Positions 56,488 through 64,000 of a DNA stretch of 64,000 bases are shown piece by piece. Origin of the DNA: Alcanivorax limicola (GTDB lineage Bacteria; Pseudomonadota; Gammaproteobacteria; Pseudomonadales; Alcanivoracaceae). The DNA lies in NCBI RefSeq assembly GCF_019931215.1, contig NZ_JAIOUB010000001.1, forward strand, positions 434,001 to 498,000, read 5' to 3'. The translations under genes were made by a program, and so were the position numbers. Under the pieces are notes generated by a model, which was given only the letters and a program-made list of their open reading frames with translations, was not told the DNA's origin and made no database searches. Numbering within the stretch: position 1 is the first letter of the stretch; each line of letters opens with the position of its first letter.

Positions 56488-58911
56488 CTATTTCCACGAA
56501 CGCAATCTCCCCGCATTCCAGGACACCAGCAGAGAACTGGCAGACATGCCGATGGCGGCCAGCCAGGGCGGGATCAGGCCCGCTACGGCGAAGGGAATCG
56601 CCAGCAAATTGTAGCCCAGCGCCCAGGCAATATTGACGCGCAGCGTGCGGTGGGTGGCGCAGGACAGACGCTGAAGCCAGGGCAGGGCAAGCAGGTTTTG
56701 TCGCAGCAGGTAGATGCCCGCCGCATCCCGGGCCAGCGCGCTACTGTCCGCCATGGCAATGGCGCAATCTGCGGCGGCGAGGCTGCGGGCATCGTTGATG
56801 CCATCGCCGGTCATCAGCACGCGGTGCCCGAGCCGTTGCAGTTCGGTGATCCAGGCCAGTTTTTGCTCCGGGGTCTGTGCGCCGCGGGCATCGCTGATGG
56901 GCAACTGAGCGGCCACATGCTGTACCGCAGCGTCCCGGTCGCCGGATGCGAGCATCGTGGTAATGCCTTGCTGATGGAGCTTCTGCAGCGCCTCTGCGGC
57001 GTCGGGGCGCAGGCAGTCTGCCAGAAAAAACAGCATCACCGGCGTCTCGGATGCATCGGCATTCTGTCGGTACAGCGCGACGGCGGTGCCTGCGGGGTCC
57101 TGCTCGCTCAGCAGTGCTGCCGACGCGGCACGCAGGGCCCAGGTCTCACCGGCGGCGATGCCGCTGACCCCCTGACGCACCTGGGTGAAGGCGTCCACGG
57201 GCACGGGGGGTGCCAGTGCGGCAATAGCTTTTGCCAGGGGATGACTGGCATGTCGCTCCAGGCCGGCGGCGACACCCAGTAGTGTGTGCTCGGGCCAACG
57301 CTCATCCAGGTGGCGAACCGCCTGCACACTGAAACGCCCTTCGGTCAGGGTCCCGGTCTTGTCGAATACCGCACGATCAACCTCTGCCAGTGCCAGCAGC
57401 TGCATGGGGCGGGCAATCAGCACGCCTTCTGCCAGCGCCCGGCTGCGCGCCGCACTGACGGCCAGCGGCGCGGCCAGTGCCAGCGCGCAAGGGCAGGTGA
57501 CCACCAGCACCGCCAGGGCGTACTGCAGCCCCAGGTCCAGACCTGCATCCCGGTGCCACCAGAGGGTGAATACCGCCAGGCCCAGCACCCCGCCAATAAA
57601 CCACGGCACGATATGGCGCGCATACAGATGCAGACGGGACTCTTCGGCCTCGCTGATATCCAGTAGCTGACCAAGGCGTGCGACCATGCTGTCGCGCACA
57701 CTGCCTTGCGCCTGCATGACAAGATGGCCTTCCAGCACTCTCGCGCCGGCAAGCACCGCTTCGCCGGCGACGCGTTTCACCGGCACGGCCTCACCGGTGA
57801 GCAAGGCTTCTTCCACCAACGCCTCGCCATCGGTCACCGTGGCATCGACAGGAATCAGTTCGCCTTGCTGCACGCTCAGACAATCACCCGGGTTGATCAG
57901 GTGGCTGGCAATGGTTTGCCAGGTGTCGGTGTCTGCGATTTTTCGGCGGGCGACGGCTGGCAGGCTGTCCGAGAGCTGGCTGTGCGCTTCTGCCGAACGC
58001 AGTTTCTGGCGTTGCTCCAGCCAGCGGCTGATCAACAGGAAGAACACGAACATGGCGAGGGATTCGAAATAGATATGCCCGACGCCGCGCACCAGTGCCA
58101 CCACAGAGCCGGTCCAGGCCAGTGCCAGCGCCAGCGCAACGGGCACATCCATGGTCAGGGTGCGCGCCCGCAGGGCATACCAGGCGCCACTGAAAAAGGG
58201 CCAGCCACTGTAGAAAATCGCCGGCGTGGCAACAATGAAACTGGTCAGACGAAACAGCTGCGCGTAAACCGCTTCCACATCGTCAAAAGTACCCACGTAC
58301 AGCGCGGTGGAATACATCATTGCCTGCATGCTGCAAAGCCCGGCCACCAGCAACCGGCGCAGCATCTGGCGATAGGCCGCGCGGGCTTGCAGCACGCGGC
58401 CTTCCCGGGTCGGCAGGCAGGCGCGATAACCCAACTGCCGCAAGCGGCGGGCAAGCGTCAGCGGCGTCACCTGCTGCGCATCATAGGTCACGGTCAGGCG
58501 GGCACTGGCCAGATTCAGACGGACCGCCTCGACCCCGGGCAACGCGGTAAGCCCATGCTCGATCAGCCAGACGCAAGCCGCGCAATGCAGCCCCTCGATG
58601 CGCAACGTCAATCGGGTCTGGCCGTTCTCCTGTGTCTCGATGAAACCGGCCAGCAACTCCGGCACGGTAAACGGTGCCAGCGCCTGATCATCGCGTGCCT
58701 CCGTGTCCGGCGGACGCCCGGCATCGGTGCGGAAACGGTAGTAATCACCGAGACCCAACTGATGAATGCCTTCAATCGCGGCAGCGCAGCCGTGGCAGCA
58801 GGCCGGTTGAGGCCCTTCCGGTGTCTTCGCCGGCACGGGCTGCGCGCCCACGGGTGTGCCGCAATGCCAGCAGGGCGCGTCCGTCGTGAACAGTGCGTCC
58901 GGTGCATTCAT
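56488..58911 (-). CDS. ccoI: Copper P1B-type ATPase CcoI/FixI
   Basis: An 807-aa copper-exporting ATPase for cbb3 oxidase assembly. Order: N-terminal Cys-rich zinc/copper region (CWHCGTPV...CCHGCAAA), an HMA domain with GLHCAACVWLIE, eight TM helices with the CPC motif (VTCPCALALAAPLA), TGEAVPV actuator loop, phosphorylation site DKTGTLT, HASHPLAKA (HP motif) and MTGDGINDA. The fused N-terminal metal region separates CcoI from general CopA. Confidence 0.95.
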   Translation of the reverse strand: MNAPDALFTTDAPCWHCGTPVGAQPVPAKTPEGPQPACCHGCAAAIEGIHQLGLGDYYRFRTDAGRPPDTEARDDQALAPFTVPELLAGFIETQENGQTRLTLRIEGLHCAACVWLIEHGLTALPGVEAVRLNLASARLTVTYDAQQVTPLTLARRLRQLGYRACLPTREGRVLQARAAYRQMLRRLLVAGLCSMQAMMYSTALYVGTFDDVEAVYAQLFRLTSFIVATPAIFYSGWPFFSGAWYALRARTLTMDVPVALALALAWTGSVVALVRGVGHIYFESLAMFVFFLLISRWLEQRQKLRSAEAHSQLSDSLPAVARRKIADTDTWQTIASHLINPGDCLSVQQGELIPVDATVTDGEALVEEALLTGEAVPVKRVAGEAVLAGARVLEGHLVMQAQGSVRDSMVARLGQLLDISEAEESRLHLYARHIVPWFIGGVLGLAVFTLWWHRDAGLDLGLQYALAVLVVTCPCALALAAPLAVSAARSRALAEGVLIARPMQLLALAEVDRAVFDKTGTLTEGRFSVQAVRHLDERWPEHTLLGVAAGLERHASHPLAKAIAALAPPVPVDAFTQVRQGVSGIAAGETWALRAASAALLSEQDPAGTAVALYRQNADASETPVMLFFLADCLRPDAAEALQKLHQQGITTMLASGDRDAAVQHVAAQLPISDARGAQTPEQKLAWITELQRLGHRVLMTGDGINDARSLAAADCAIAMADSSALARDAAGIYLLRQNLLALPWLQRLSCATHRTLRVNIAWALGYNLLAIPFAVAGLIPPWLAAIGMSASSLLVSWNAGRLRSWK

Positions 58912-59432
58912 GCATCCGGGCCTAACAGCAAGGGTTGCGCAGTGCTGGAGACACGATATTGGTGCAAGCGCCAGTTACCCTCTGAGGGCGTCAGCGTCAA
59001 CGACCATCTTCCCTGAGGCAGTGGCGTCTCGGTGGCATATTCGCCACCCCCCTGATGGGTAAAGGCCAGTACCTGATCGCGGGCCGCAATGGTGGGGTGG
59101 CGCAGCGCCAGTTCCAGCTGTGGCGGCATGGGCAGAGCGGCGTCGCTGCTGAGTTGCAGTGCGCTGCCTTGCACCACGACACGAATACCCAGTGCCACAG
59201 CCATATTGTCTGCGGCGATATCGCGATTGATGCCGCGTCCATCGCGATACCAGGTATCACTGACGACGTCATCTGCATTGAGCACTGCAACCACCAGCAA
59301 CGTCAGTCCTGTCACCACAGACCAGGCCAGAATGCCGATGATCAACCACACGAACCGGTAGCGGTACCAGGGTTGTGTGTCAGTGCGCCGGGGCGATAAA
59401 CCGGGATTCTCGACGGAGCTGATATCTGACAT
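58908..59432 (-). CDS. ccoH: FixH/CcoH protein
   Basis: A 174-aa FixH-family protein with one N-terminal membrane helix (about 28-50) and a periplasmic beta domain. Needed for cbb3 oxidase assembly. A later ATG is possible because the first ~25 residues overlap the end of ccoG by 53 bp. Overlaps ccoI by 4 bp. Confidence 0.88.
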   Translation of the reverse strand: MSDISSVENPGLSPRRTDTQPWYRYRFVWLIIGILAWSVVTGLTLLVVAVLNADDVVSDTWYRDGRGINRDIAADNMAVALGIRVVVQGSALQLSSDAALPMPPQLELALRHPTIAARDQVLAFTHQGGGEYATETPLPQGRWSLTLTPSEGNWRLHQYRVSSTAQPLLLGPDA

Positions 59433-60789
59433 TGTCCTGGTCCTCCAGAATAAACCACACCGGGCCGGTGCGGACCTCGTCGGTGTAAGGGTCGTAAGCG
59501 AGTGTTACAGGTAGCGTGCGTGTCGTGCCCGCGGGCAGTTGTATGCGTTGCTCACCGTGCTGCCAGCGCAAACCGTCGGCCGCTTTCAGGGAAAGCCGGA
59601 TATCACGGGTCTGCTGGCTGCGATTCATTACTACCAGCTGGTAGCTGTTTTCGATCATGCCGCCACTGGCGGTGCGATAGAGCTGGCCCCGGTCCCGCAT
59701 CACATCAATGCCCAGCGGCACGCGGGTCGCCAGGGCATAGCCCAGCACGCTAACCATGATCAGCAGCATCGCGGCGTAGGAGAGCAGCCTCGGCCGGAAC
59801 CAGTCCGTCGCGCGACCCTGCTGCGCATTTTCAGTGGTATAGCGAATCAGGCCGATGGGCAGGTTGACCTGTTTCATCACCGCATCGCAGGCATCCACAC
59901 AGGCCGCACAACCGATGCATTCGTATTGCAGACCGTCACGAATATCGATACCGGTGGGGCACACCTGCACGCACAGCTCGCAATCAATGCAATCGCCGAC
60001 ATCCGTCTCTGTGGGTTTGCGCCGCCCGCGTTTGCGCGGCTCACCCCGTTCTGTGTCGTAGGACACGATCAGCGTGTTGCGATCAAACATCACACTCTGG
60101 AAGCGCGCGTAGGGGCACATATAGATGCACACCTGCTCGCGCAGCCAGCCCGCATTGACATAGGTGGCGCCGGTAAAAAAGGCAATCCAGATCATTTCCC
60201 AGTGCCCGAGTTCCCAGGTAAAGGCGCGTAACAGCAAATCGCCTATCGGCGTAAAGTAGCCCACGAAGGTAATGCCGGTCAGTGAGGCCAGCATCCACCA
60301 GAGAATGTGTTTGCTGCCGCGCCGCATCACCTTGTTGCGATCCCAGGGGGACTTGTCCAGCCGGATGCGCGCATGGCGATCCCCCTCGGTCATCTTCTCG
60401 ATCCAGGTGAAGAAGCGGGTCCAGGTCGTCTGCGGGCAGACATAACCGCAGTAAACCCGGCCTGCCAGGACGGTGACGACAAACAGGGCGAACGCCAGTG
60501 ATATCAGCAACCAGGACAACAGAATGAAATCCTGGGGCCAGAAGGTCACGCCGAAGATATGAAACTGGCGTTCAGGCAGATCAAACAGCACCGCCTGACG
60601 CCAGCCGCCATCGCCGTCGGGCCAGCGCAACCAGGGCAACAACAGATAGCCACCGAGCGTGGCCCACACGGTCACATCCCGCAGCCGCTGGAAGCGACCG
60701 TGCACCGCCCGCGGATGTATCGCGTCGCGTTTGCTGTACAGGCTGATCCACTCGGGATCTTCCTGCATCGGGATGCGGGGTTCGTTCAT
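59380..60789 (-). CDS. ccoG: cbb3 oxidase accessory ferredoxin CcoG
   Basis: A 469-aa membrane protein with about five TM helices, CGYVCPQTTWTRFF, and two [4Fe-4S] sites (CIDCELCVQVCP and CIGCAACVDACD). The C-terminus is an Ig-like FixG domain. CcoG reduces Cu(II) to Cu(I) for insertion into the oxidase. Starts 6 bp after ccoP. Confidence 0.95.
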   Translation of the reverse strand: MNEPRIPMQEDPEWISLYSKRDAIHPRAVHGRFQRLRDVTVWATLGGYLLLPWLRWPDGDGGWRQAVLFDLPERQFHIFGVTFWPQDFILLSWLLISLAFALFVVTVLAGRVYCGYVCPQTTWTRFFTWIEKMTEGDRHARIRLDKSPWDRNKVMRRGSKHILWWMLASLTGITFVGYFTPIGDLLLRAFTWELGHWEMIWIAFFTGATYVNAGWLREQVCIYMCPYARFQSVMFDRNTLIVSYDTERGEPRKRGRRKPTETDVGDCIDCELCVQVCPTGIDIRDGLQYECIGCAACVDACDAVMKQVNLPIGLIRYTTENAQQGRATDWFRPRLLSYAAMLLIMVSVLGYALATRVPLGIDVMRDRGQLYRTASGGMIENSYQLVVMNRSQQTRDIRLSLKAADGLRWQHGEQRIQLPAGTTRTLPVTLAYDPYTDEVRTGPVWFILEDQDNVRYQLRRESRFIAPAH

Positions 60790-60795
60790 AGCCGG

Positions 60796-61698
60796 TCACT
60801 CATCATCAGAACGGAGCCCGTAGATATAGGCGGTCAGCACATGGATACGCTCAGCCGAGAGAATGCTCTCGTGGGCAGGCATCTTTCCCATACGCCCCTG
60901 ACGCAACGTCTGTTCGATATCTGCGATCCGGCCGCCGTACACCCATTTGCCGTCAGTCAGGTCCGGGCCACCGAAGGTGGTGTTGCCGGTGCCGTCCGCG
61001 CCGTGGCAGGCCGTACACATGGCAAAGAGGGGCGCGGCGCGCTCGATTCGTTCCGCCACATCCTCGCGCTCGGCCAATTCCGGCTTGCTGAGGCTGGCCA
61101 CATACCAGGCCATATCAGTGGTGCCTTCTTCGCCCAGCGCCGCAGCCAACGCCGGCATATTGGCGTCACGGCCTTTGGTTATCGTGTGCTTGATGGCTTC
61201 CGGTGTGCCGCCCCATTGCCAGGAACCGTCCATGAGGCTCGGGTACCCGCGCGCACCACGTGCGTCGGAGCCGTGGCACATGGCACAGTTCTGCATATAA
61301 AGACGCGCGCCGACTTCTCTGACTTCCGGGTACTGGTACAGCTCTTCCACCGGGACTTTCGCGTATTCCGCAAACAGGGGCGCCGTCTGCCGTTCGACAA
61401 ACGCCACTTCCTCTTCCCACTGGCCCTGGGATGTCCAGCCCAGCAGCCCGGCGTACTTGCCCATACCGGGATACAGCGCCAGATAGGCGGCGGAAAATAT
61501 CAGCGTGCCGACAAACAGCCAGAGCCACCAGCGCGGCAACGGCTCGTTCAGTTCTTCGATGCCGTCAAACACATGCCCTGTGGTGCGGCGCTTGGCTTCC
61601 TCGGCGCTCATGCGGCTGTTCCAGAACAGCAACACTGCGCAGCCAAGCAGATTGAGCAGCACCAGTACAATGATGTAACCGCTCCAGAAATTACTCAT
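60796..61698 (-). CDS. ccoP: cbb3 oxidase dihaem subunit CcoP
   Basis: A 300-aa subunit with two TM helices (about 7-25 and 58-77) and two c-type haem sites (CAMCH and CTACH), each with a downstream Met ligand. It passes electrons to CcoO. Start at 61698 (GAGGAG upstream) overlaps the end of ccoQ by 8 bp. Confidence 0.95.
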   Translation of the reverse strand: MSNFWSGYIIVLVLLNLLGCAVLLFWNSRMSAEEAKRRTTGHVFDGIEELNEPLPRWWLWLFVGTLIFSAAYLALYPGMGKYAGLLGWTSQGQWEEEVAFVERQTAPLFAEYAKVPVEELYQYPEVREVGARLYMQNCAMCHGSDARGARGYPSLMDGSWQWGGTPEAIKHTITKGRDANMPALAAALGEEGTTDMAWYVASLSKPELAEREDVAERIERAAPLFAMCTACHGADGTGNTTFGGPDLTDGKWVYGGRIADIEQTLRQGRMGKMPAHESILSAERIHVLTAYIYGLRSDDE

Positions 61699-61855
61699 CG
61701 TCTTTTTTCTCCTCGGCATGCCGGTCCTGCAAGATGCGCCGGGCGATATCCTGGTAATGCGGACGACGGGAGGGCCAGAACACCCAGGCTGTCATTGCCG
61801 CAAAGGCCACCACCAGCAGCACGGTCAACACGACGTGATAATTGATCAGTGTCAT
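61691..61855 (-). CDS. ccoQ: cbb3 oxidase small subunit CcoQ
   Basis: A 54-aa gene: ATG at 61855, TAA at 61693-61691. The product has one membrane helix ([20 protein letters not shown]) followed by the CcoQ tail with a P-S-R-R stretch and a charged C-terminus. Position between ccoO and ccoP is canonical. Overlaps ccoO by 4 bp and ccoP by 8 bp. Confidence 0.93.
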   Translation of the reverse strand: MTLINYHVVLTVLLVVAFAAMTAWVFWPSRRPHYQDIARRILQDRHAEEKKDDE

Positions 61856-62487
61856 GGCGCGCTCCTCCCGGTCATGACGGTGCCCAGTTGTTGCAGGTAA
61901 GCCACCAGTGCATCTTCTTCCGTCTTCTCGGCCCAGTCCTCAGCAACACGCTGCAGCTGCGCCTGAATATCTTCTTCGCTGTAGGGCACACCCAGCATGC
62001 GCATGGCATTGAGCTTGCGTTCCGTGTGCCGCCAGTTGACCGTGCGATAGCGCAACCAGGGATAGGCGGGCATGTTGGACTCCGGCACCAGATCGCGCGG
62101 TGCGTACAGGTGATCGCGGTGCCATTCATCCGAGTAGCGTCCGCCGACACGGGCCAGATCCGGTCCGGTGCGCTTGGAGCCCCACAGGAACGGAAACTCC
62201 CAGACATCCTCGCCAGCCACCGAGTAAGGGCCATAACGCTCGGTCTCGGCACGCAGTGGCCGGACCATCTGGGTGTGACACACATGGCAGCCTTCGCGGA
62301 TATAAACGTCCCGGCCTTCCAGCTCCAGTGCGGTATAAGGCTTGAGTCCTTTTACCGGCTGGGTGGTATCGTCGTCCCAGAGCAGCGGTACGATTTCTGC
62401 GAGGCCACCGAAGCTGACCGCAACCAGCACCAGTGCAATCAGCAGACCGACATTCTTTTCAACTTTTTCGTGTGCAGAACCGGCCAT
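61852..62487 (-). CDS. ccoO: cbb3 oxidase monohaem subunit CcoO
   Basis: A 211-aa c-type cytochrome with an N-terminal membrane anchor ([20 protein letters not shown]) and the haem site CHVCHTQM; the distal Met is in SNMPAYPWL. Starts 2 bp after ccoN. Confidence 0.96.
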   Translation of the reverse strand: MAGSAHEKVEKNVGLLIALVLVAVSFGGLAEIVPLLWDDDTTQPVKGLKPYTALELEGRDVYIREGCHVCHTQMVRPLRAETERYGPYSVAGEDVWEFPFLWGSKRTGPDLARVGGRYSDEWHRDHLYAPRDLVPESNMPAYPWLRYRTVNWRHTERKLNAMRMLGVPYSEEDIQAQLQRVAEDWAEKTEEDALVAYLQQLGTVMTGRSAP

Positions 62488-62489
62488 GA

Positions 62490-63941
62490 TTACGCTCCTC
62501 CCGGCAGTGCGGCTGCGTCGCTATCCAGGCGGTTGTCCGCCCCCTCATCGTTGTCCGTCTCGCGAATCGTTTTCCAGACATTCCAGGCCATCAGCACCAT
62601 ACCGGCGAAGAAGATCACACCGCCGATCAGACGCACCACGTAGTAGGGGAAGCGATATTCCATTTCCTGAATGAAGGAGTAGGCGAGGGTGCCGTCTGCA
62701 TTCACGGCCCGCCACATGAGGCCCTGCATCAGGCCGGAGATCCACATGGATGCGATGTACAACACCGTGCCCACGGTGGAGAGCCAGAAGTGCGTGAAGA
62801 TCCAGTTGATGCTGTACATGGCGCGACGATTGAAGACCCGCGGGATCAGCACATACATAACGCCCATGGTGATCATGGCAACCCAACCCAGGGCGCCGGC
62901 ATGCACGTGCGCGACGGTCCAGTCGGTGTTGTGCGACAGGGCATTGACGGTCTTGATGGACATCATCGGCCCTTCAAAGGTGGCCATGCCATAGAACGCC
63001 AGCGCGACAATCATGAAGCGGATAATCGGATCGGTGCGCAGCTTGTCCCAGGCGCCGGACAGGGTCATGACCCCGTTGATCATGCCGCCCCAGCTGGGTG
63101 CGAGCAGCACAATGGAAAACACCATGCCCAGTGACTGGGTCCAGTCCGGCAATGAGCTGTAATGCAGGTGGTGCGGGCCCGCCCACATGTAGATGGCAAT
63201 CAGCGACCAGAAATGCACGATCGACAGGCGATAGGAATAGATCGGGCGCTGCGCCTGCACCGGCACGAAGTAATACATCATCGCCAGGAAACCGGCGGTC
63301 AGGAAAAAGCCCACCGCATTGTGGCCGTACCACCACTGCACCATCGCATCCACGGTGCCTGAGAACACGGAATAGGAATTCCACATGGACACCGGAATGG
63401 CCAGGTTATTGATCACATGCAGCAGGGCGATGGTGAGAATGAAGGCCCCGTAGAACCAGTTGGCCACATAAATATGCGAGGTCTTGCGCTTCGCGATGGT
63501 GGCAAAGAACACCACGGCATAGCTGATCCAGACCACGGCAATCAGGATGTTGATCGGCCATTCCAGCTCGGCATATTCCTTGCTGGTGGTGAGGCCCAGG
63601 GGCAGGGTGATGGCAGCCAGCACGATGACCGCCGTCCAGCCCCAGAAGGTAAAGGCGGCCAGCCGCGGGAACGCCAGTGGCGTCTCGCAGGTGCGCTGCA
63701 CGACATAATAGGACGAACCGATCAGTGCCGATCCACCAAAGGCGAAGATCACGGCATTGGTATGCAAGGGCCGCAACCGGCCGAAGCTGGTCCAGGGCAA
63801 ATCGAAATTGAGGACCGGCCAGGCCATCTGTGCGGCGATCCAGACGCCGACAAACATCCCGACAAGCCCCCAGACGATGGTCATGATGGCAAATTGTCGA
63901 ACTACCCGGTAATGGTAGGGCGAGGGTGTGGCAGCGTGCAT
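62490..63941 (-). CDS. ccoN: cbb3 oxidase catalytic subunit CcoN
   Basis: A 483-aa haem-copper oxidase subunit I with ~12 membrane helices. Metal-ligand histidines are visible in LHTNAVIF (low-spin haem), [10 protein letters not shown] (CuB and cross-linked Tyr region), [13 protein letters not shown] (CuB His pair) and HVHAGALGW (haem ligands). cbb3 oxidases have high oxygen affinity and serve microaerobic respiration. ATG at 63941; promoter and any Anr box lie in or beyond the last 59 bases, where I see none. Confidence 0.96.
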   Translation of the reverse strand: MHAATPSPYHYRVVRQFAIMTIVWGLVGMFVGVWIAAQMAWPVLNFDLPWTSFGRLRPLHTNAVIFAFGGSALIGSSYYVVQRTCETPLAFPRLAAFTFWGWTAVIVLAAITLPLGLTTSKEYAELEWPINILIAVVWISYAVVFFATIAKRKTSHIYVANWFYGAFILTIALLHVINNLAIPVSMWNSYSVFSGTVDAMVQWWYGHNAVGFFLTAGFLAMMYYFVPVQAQRPIYSYRLSIVHFWSLIAIYMWAGPHHLHYSSLPDWTQSLGMVFSIVLLAPSWGGMINGVMTLSGAWDKLRTDPIIRFMIVALAFYGMATFEGPMMSIKTVNALSHNTDWTVAHVHAGALGWVAMITMGVMYVLIPRVFNRRAMYSINWIFTHFWLSTVGTVLYIASMWISGLMQGLMWRAVNADGTLAYSFIQEMEYRFPYYVVRLIGGVIFFAGMVLMAWNVWKTIRETDNDEGADNRLDSDAAALPGGA

Positions 63942-64000
63942 GGCAGTATCCCCAGACTGGCGTGACAGGCAAGACGCGCCCATTCTCACTGCGTTGCAGG

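Noticed and set aside
57706-59016. 436-codon frame antisense to ccoI
   Set aside because: Composition is that of a reverse-strand shadow; CcoI has every P1B ATPase motif on the other strand.
63942-64000. Anr box ahead of ccoN
   Set aside because: No TTGAT-N4-ATCAA-like site occurs in the 59 bases available; it may lie beyond the window.
1-64000. CRISPR arrays or insertion sequences
   Set aside because: No regularly spaced direct repeats with unique spacers and no transposase with inverted ends were found; the repeats near 49-56 kb are contiguous and unrelated to one another.

Overview
The window is a high-GC gammaproteobacterial chromosome segment. The gene set fits a marine, Alcanivorax/Pseudomonas-like aerobe: ccoNOQP-GHIS cbb3 oxidase genes with an FNR/Anr regulator and hemN, a split PntAA/PntAB/PntB transhydrogenase, cobalamin-dependent MetH, a gsp type II secretion cluster, acyl-CoA dehydrogenase and a crotonase. 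The genus cannot be fixed from sequence reading alone.

Accessory region, 1-11080. This is the right end of a genomic island. It opens inside a DISARM-type anti-phage locus: drmA (5' end outside the window), drmB (DUF1998) and drmC (phospholipase D). 104 bp later, on the same strand, comes a tightly overlapping three-gene cassette: a protein with a classical C2H2 zinc finger, a coiled-coil protein, and an Hsp70-family ATPase whose C-terminal lid is replaced by a Cys-rich zinc-ribbon-like tail. Then follow a decayed stretch, an unrecognised 379-aa protein of lower GC, a 29-codon gene with a perfect ribosome-binding site, a remnant of a tyrosine integrase, and the 3' half of a tRNA-Leu(UAA). The tRNA fragment starts in the anticodon loop and runs to CCA, so it reads as the attR of the island; the intact tRNA and attL should lie to the left, outside the window. 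The DISARM core plus Zn-finger/coiled-coil/Hsp70 cassette is the best candidate here for an undescribed system.

Core chromosome, 11081-64000. (a) 11.3-18.1 kb: a signalling cluster of a triple-receiver hybrid histidine kinase, CheR, receiver, CheB and a REC-PAS-PilZ protein. (b) 18.2-27.2 kb: gspE-F-G-H-I-J-K-L-M plus an uncharacterised secreted protein; gspC and gspD are absent here. (c) 27.2-31.7 kb: an S15/CocE-like lipoprotein hydrolase, a membrane protein and a PEP-utilising enzyme. (d) 31.7-37.4 kb: metH, a MscS channel and a DUF481 outer-membrane protein. (e) 37.4-42.8 kb: pntB-pntAB-pntAA, an ABC1/UbiB-family kinase and an alpha/beta hydrolase. (f) 42.8-53.1 kb: prc protease, a double-Gate membrane protein, AlkB, a metallo-hydrolase, acyl-CoA dehydrogenase, yaaA, a crotonase and a tandem universal stress protein. 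(g) 53.1-64 kb: an anr/fnr regulator, hemN behind a clear Anr box, a TauE/CcoS/CcoI/CcoH/CcoG assembly set and ccoP-ccoQ-ccoO-ccoN. ccoQ is only 54 codons.

Genes of each group are densely packed with 1-8 bp overlaps, suggesting operons. Two convergent pairs overlap at their 3' ends. Between about 49 and 56 kb, several gene boundaries carry unrelated 12-17 bp units repeated two to four times, a local pattern worth checking genome-wide.
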